From positions 124,001-188,000 of the forward strand of contig NZ_BSCT01000001.1 of the NCBI RefSeq assembly GCF_030159255.1: a DNA stretch of 64,000 nucleotides, written 5' to 3'. The position numbers were made by a program, and so were the translations under genes. Below, in pieces: positions 61,503-64,000 of the stretch (position 1 is its first letter; every line of letters begins with the position of its first letter). The notes below the pieces were generated by a model. The model was not told the origin of the DNA. It saw only the letters and a list, made by a program, of their open reading frames with translations, and made no database searches. Origin of the DNA: Bradyrhizobium sp. SSBR45G (GTDB lineage Bacteria > Pseudomonadota > Alphaproteobacteria > Rhizobiales > Xanthobacteraceae).

Positions 61503-62666
61503 ATGGCCGACAGGATCTACCTCGATTGGAACGCGACGACACCGCTGCGCCCGGAGGCGCGCGCGGCGATGGTCGTCGCCATGGATCTGGTCGGAAATCC
61601 CTCGTCGGTTCATGCCGAAGGCCGCAGGGCGCGGCGGGTGATGGAGGATGCGCGCGAGGTGATCGCCCGCGGGCTGGGCGCGGTCGCCCGGCGCGTCGTG
61701 TTCACCTCCGGAGGGACCGAGGCCAATGTGCTGGCTCTCAGCCCGGGGCTGAAGGCGCCGGCCGGGCCGGTCGAGCGTCTGCTGGTGTCGGCGGTCGAGC
61801 ATGCCTCTGTGCTGGCGGGAGGTCGCTTCGCGCCGGCTGCCGTGCTGACGATTCCCGTTGGTCCGTCGGGCGTGGTCGATCTCGGCCGCCTCGAAGCGCT
61901 GCTGGCCGGCGGGCCGCCGGCGCTGGTCTCCGTGATGGCCGCCAACAACGAGACCGGGGTGCTTCAACCAGTCTCTGACGTGGCTGAGATCGTGCGCCGC
62001 GCGGGTGGCCTGTTGCATGTCGATGCGATCCAGGCGTTCGGTAAAATACCAATTGATATCAAGCAGATGGGCGCCGACCTTGTGGCTGTGTCTGCACACA
62101 AGATCGGCGGTCCCAAGGGGATTGGCGCGCTGGTGCTCGGGGCCGGTGTCGAGGAATTGGTCCCGCTGCTGCGTGGTGGCGGCCAGGAACGCGGGCGGCG
62201 GGCTGGAACCGAGAATGTGGTCGGGATCGCCGGCTACGGTGCCGCGGCGGGGGCTGCGCTGGCGGCTCTGGAGGCGGATCTGGCCCGGGTCACGGCGCTG
62301 CGGGAGCGGCTGGAAGCCGGTCTTTGTCGGACGCCCGGTGTGACGGTATTTTCGTCGGATACGGCCCGGCTGCCCAATACCACGCTGTTCACGGCCCCCG
62401 GGATGAAGGCCGAAACCGCCGTCATCGGCTTCGATCTCGAAGGTATTGCGGTATCGTCCGGGTCGGCCTGCTCCTCCGGCAAGGTGCAGCCGTCGCATGT
62501 GCTGGAGGCCATGGGCGTGAGTTCCGCCGCGGCCCAGGGAGCGGTGCGGCTCAGTCTGGGCTGGTCCACGACCGAGGCGGAGGTGGATCGCTGTCTCGAG
62601 GCTTGGCGAAAGCTGTCCTTGACCCTACTTAAAGGACGTGACGAAACAGCGCTTGAGCGATTCTAA
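61503..62666 (+). CDS. Cysteine desulfurase (NifS/IscS type), suf operon
   Basis: A 387-residue PLP enzyme that removes sulfur from cysteine as a persulfide for Fe-S cluster assembly. Motifs: YLDWNATTPLRPEARAAM, FTSGGTEANVLAL, NNETGVLQPV, the PLP lysine in VSAHKIGGPKGIGAL and the persulfide Cys in SSGSACSSGKVQPSHVL. Immediately followed by sufB, 84 bp after its stop, as in other Bradyrhizobiaceae where a NifS-like gene opens the suf operon. The later sufS is not in the window. Confidence 0.94.
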   Translation: MADRIYLDWNATTPLRPEARAAMVVAMDLVGNPSSVHAEGRRARRVMEDAREVIARGLGAVARRVVFTSGGTEANVLALSPGLKAPAGPVERLLVSAVEHASVLAGGRFAPAAVLTIPVGPSGVVDLGRLEALLAGGPPALVSVMAANNETGVLQPVSDVAEIVRRAGGLLHVDAIQAFGKIPIDIKQMGADLVAVSAHKIGGPKGIGALVLGAGVEELVPLLRGGGQERGRRAGTENVVGIAGYGAAAGAALAALEADLARVTALRERLEAGLCRTPGVTVFSSDTARLPNTTLFTAPGMKAETAVIGFDLEGIAVSSGSACSSGKVQPSHVLEAMGVSSAAAQGAVRLSLGWSTTEAEVDRCLEAWRKLSLTLLKGRDETALERF

Positions 62667-62750
62667 GGGCGTGATTTCGTCTGGGAAACGTCGTAAGACG
62701 GTTCCGTAAGATGTCCACCGCGGTCCTTGAAACCGCGAGCGGAGGATGGA

Positions 62751-64000
62751 ATGCCAGCCGTACAAGAGACGGTCGACCGCGTCAGGCGGATCGACGTCGA
62801 CCAATATCGTTATGGGTTCGAGACCGTCATCGAATCCGAGAAGGCTCCCAAGGGGCTTTCCGAGGACACGATCCGTTACATCTCGGGCAAGAAGAACGAG
62901 CCCGACTGGATGCTGCAATGGCGCCTGGAGGCCTATCGCCGCTGGCTGACCATGCAGGAGCCGACCTGGGCGCGTGTCGACTATCCGAAGATCGATTTCC
63001 AGGATCTCTACTACTATTCAGCGCCGAAGCCGAAGAAGCAGCTCTCCTCGATCGACGAGATCGATCCGGAGATCCTGAAGACCTATGAGAAGCTCGGCAT
63101 TCCCTTGCGCGAGGTCGCGATCCTCGAGGGCGTCGAGCCCGTGCCAGGCGCCGGCAGCCCCGAGACCCGCAAGATCGCGGTCGACGCCGTGTTCGATTCG
63201 GTATCGGTGGCGACCACGTTCAAGGAGGAGCTGAAGAAGGCCGGCGTGATCTTCATGCCGATCTCGGAAGCCATCCGCGAGCATCCCGAGCTGGTGCAGA
63301 AGTATCTCGGCACGGTCGTGCCAACCTCGGACAATTTCTACGCGACCTTGAACTCGGCGGTGTTCTCCGACGGCTCGTTCGTCTACGTGCCGCCGGGCGT
63401 GCGCTGCCCGATGGAGCTGTCGACCTATTTCCGTATCAACGAGCGCAACACCGGCCAGTTCGAGCGCACGCTGATCATCGCCGACAAAGGCGCCTACGTG
63501 TCCTATCTCGAAGGCTGCACGGCGCCGCAGCGGGACGAGAACCAGCTGCACGCGGCGGTCGTCGAGCTGGTCGCGCATGACGATGCCGAGATCAAGTACT
63601 CGACGGTGCAGAACTGGTACCCGGGCAATTCGGAAGGTGTCGGCGGCATCTACAATTTCGTCACCAAGCGTGGCGACTGCCGTGGCAACAATTCCAAGAT
63701 CTCCTGGACCCAGGTCGAGACCGGATCGGCGATCACCTGGAAATATCCGAGCTGCATCCTGCGCGGCGACAATTCGCGTGGCGAGTTCTACTCGATCGCG
63801 ATCTCGAACGGCTATCAGCAGGTCGACTCAGGGACCAAGATGATCCATCTCGGCAAGAACACGACGAGCCGGATCATCTCGAAGGGCATCGCCGCGGGCC
63901 GCTCGCAGAACACCTATCGCGGCTTGGTGACGGCGCATCGCAAGGCGACGAACGCGCGCAACTTCACCGCCTGCGATTCGCTGCTGATCGGCGACAAATG
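62751..64000 (+). CDS. sufB: Fe-S cluster assembly protein SufB (N-terminal part, runs off the window)
   Basis: The frame from ATG 62751 stays open to the window end (416 complete codons). It begins [20 protein letters not shown] and contains [80 protein letters not shown] and [20 protein letters not shown], all SufB hallmarks. SufB is the scaffold of the SufBC2D complex. GGAGG lies seven bases before the ATG. Genes sufC and sufD are expected just beyond the window. Confidence 0.97.
   Translation, partial: MPAVQETVDRVRRIDVDQYRYGFETVIESEKAPKGLSEDTIRYISGKKNEPDWMLQWRLEAYRRWLTMQEPTWARVDYPKIDFQDLYYYSAPKPKKQLSSIDEIDPEILKTYEKLGIPLREVAILEGVEPVPGAGSPETRKIAVDAVFDSVSVATTFKEELKKAGVIFMPISEAIREHPELVQKYLGTVVPTSDNFYATLNSAVFSDGSFVYVPPGVRCPMELSTYFRINERNTGQFERTLIIADKGAYVSYLEGCTAPQRDENQLHAAVVELVAHDDAEIKYSTVQNWYPGNSEGVGGIYNFVTKRGDCRGNNSKISWTQVETGSAITWKYPSCILRGDNSRGEFYSIAISNGYQQVDSGTKMIHLGKNTTSRIISKGIAAGRSQNTYRGLVTAHRKATNARNFTACDSLLIGDK

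Overview
The window is GC-rich alphaproteobacterial chromosome, most like Bradyrhizobium or a close relative (Bradyrhizobiaceae/Nitrobacteraceae). The evidence is codon use, protein families common in that group (DUF2155, DUF1236, DUF3124), conserved gene neighbourhoods such as DUF2155-aat, aroQ-accB-accC and rne / amidase-mrcA-prfB, and several palindromic intergenic repeats of a type I know from Bradyrhizobium. I saw no rRNA, tRNA, transposase, prophage or CRISPR array. Assignments come from reading the translated sequence; no database search was run.

Layout. 1-8.7 kb is catabolic and transport: the end of a D-amino-acid-dehydrogenase-like oxidoreductase, an amino-acid ABC permease and a convergent solute-binding protein, a BASS-type transporter, a ketopantoate-reductase-like protein, a YitT protein, an aromatic/aspartate aminotransferase, a small hypothetical, an HSL-type esterase and an SDR. 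8.9-16.3 kb holds DUF2155, aat, a three-gene phosphorelay with ATGA overlaps (CHASE3 kinase, stand-alone receiver, receiver-HisKA_2 kinase) and aroQ-accB-accC; the aroQ copy has lost most of its active site. 16.5-20.8 kb has a DUF1236 secreted protein and a tricarballylate locus (tcuA-tcuB) divergent from a GntR/FCD regulator, with a double GTATAC operator-like site between them.

20.9-26.0 kb has a DsbA-like thioredoxin, an M48/TPR periplasmic protease, an aminotransferase and DctA. 26.1-36.4 kb is a housekeeping block: RNase E with a His/Asp-rich insertion, N-acetylmuramoyl-L-alanine amidase, PBP1A, and prfB with a programmed +1 frameshift, followed by a beta-hydroxyacid dehydrogenase. 36.5-42.6 kb has an EamA exporter, upp, a CPA2 antiporter with an RCK_N domain, a DUF3124 protein and a LysM protein. 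42.66-45.44 kb reads as an accessory patch: a DUF4279 protein, four small membrane proteins, a small secreted peptide and several repeats.

45.5-64 kb holds a MocR regulator divergent from an aminotransferase, an M23 endopeptidase, a single-cysteine Bcp peroxiredoxin with a Lys/Ala-rich tail, a large AsmA/DUF3971-type envelope protein, an MFS transporter, tyrS divergent from anmK, a glutathione S-transferase behind three iterated ATGCA-N2-TGCAT sites, an alpha/beta hydrolase, a membrane LytTR regulator, and the start of a suf operon (cysteine desulfurase, sufB truncated by the window edge).

The most notable points are the degenerate AroQ, the RNase E metal-ligand-rich insert, the iterated operator upstream of the GST gene, the repeat-bearing small-membrane-protein patch, and the prfB recoding site, which single-frame ORF calling breaks.
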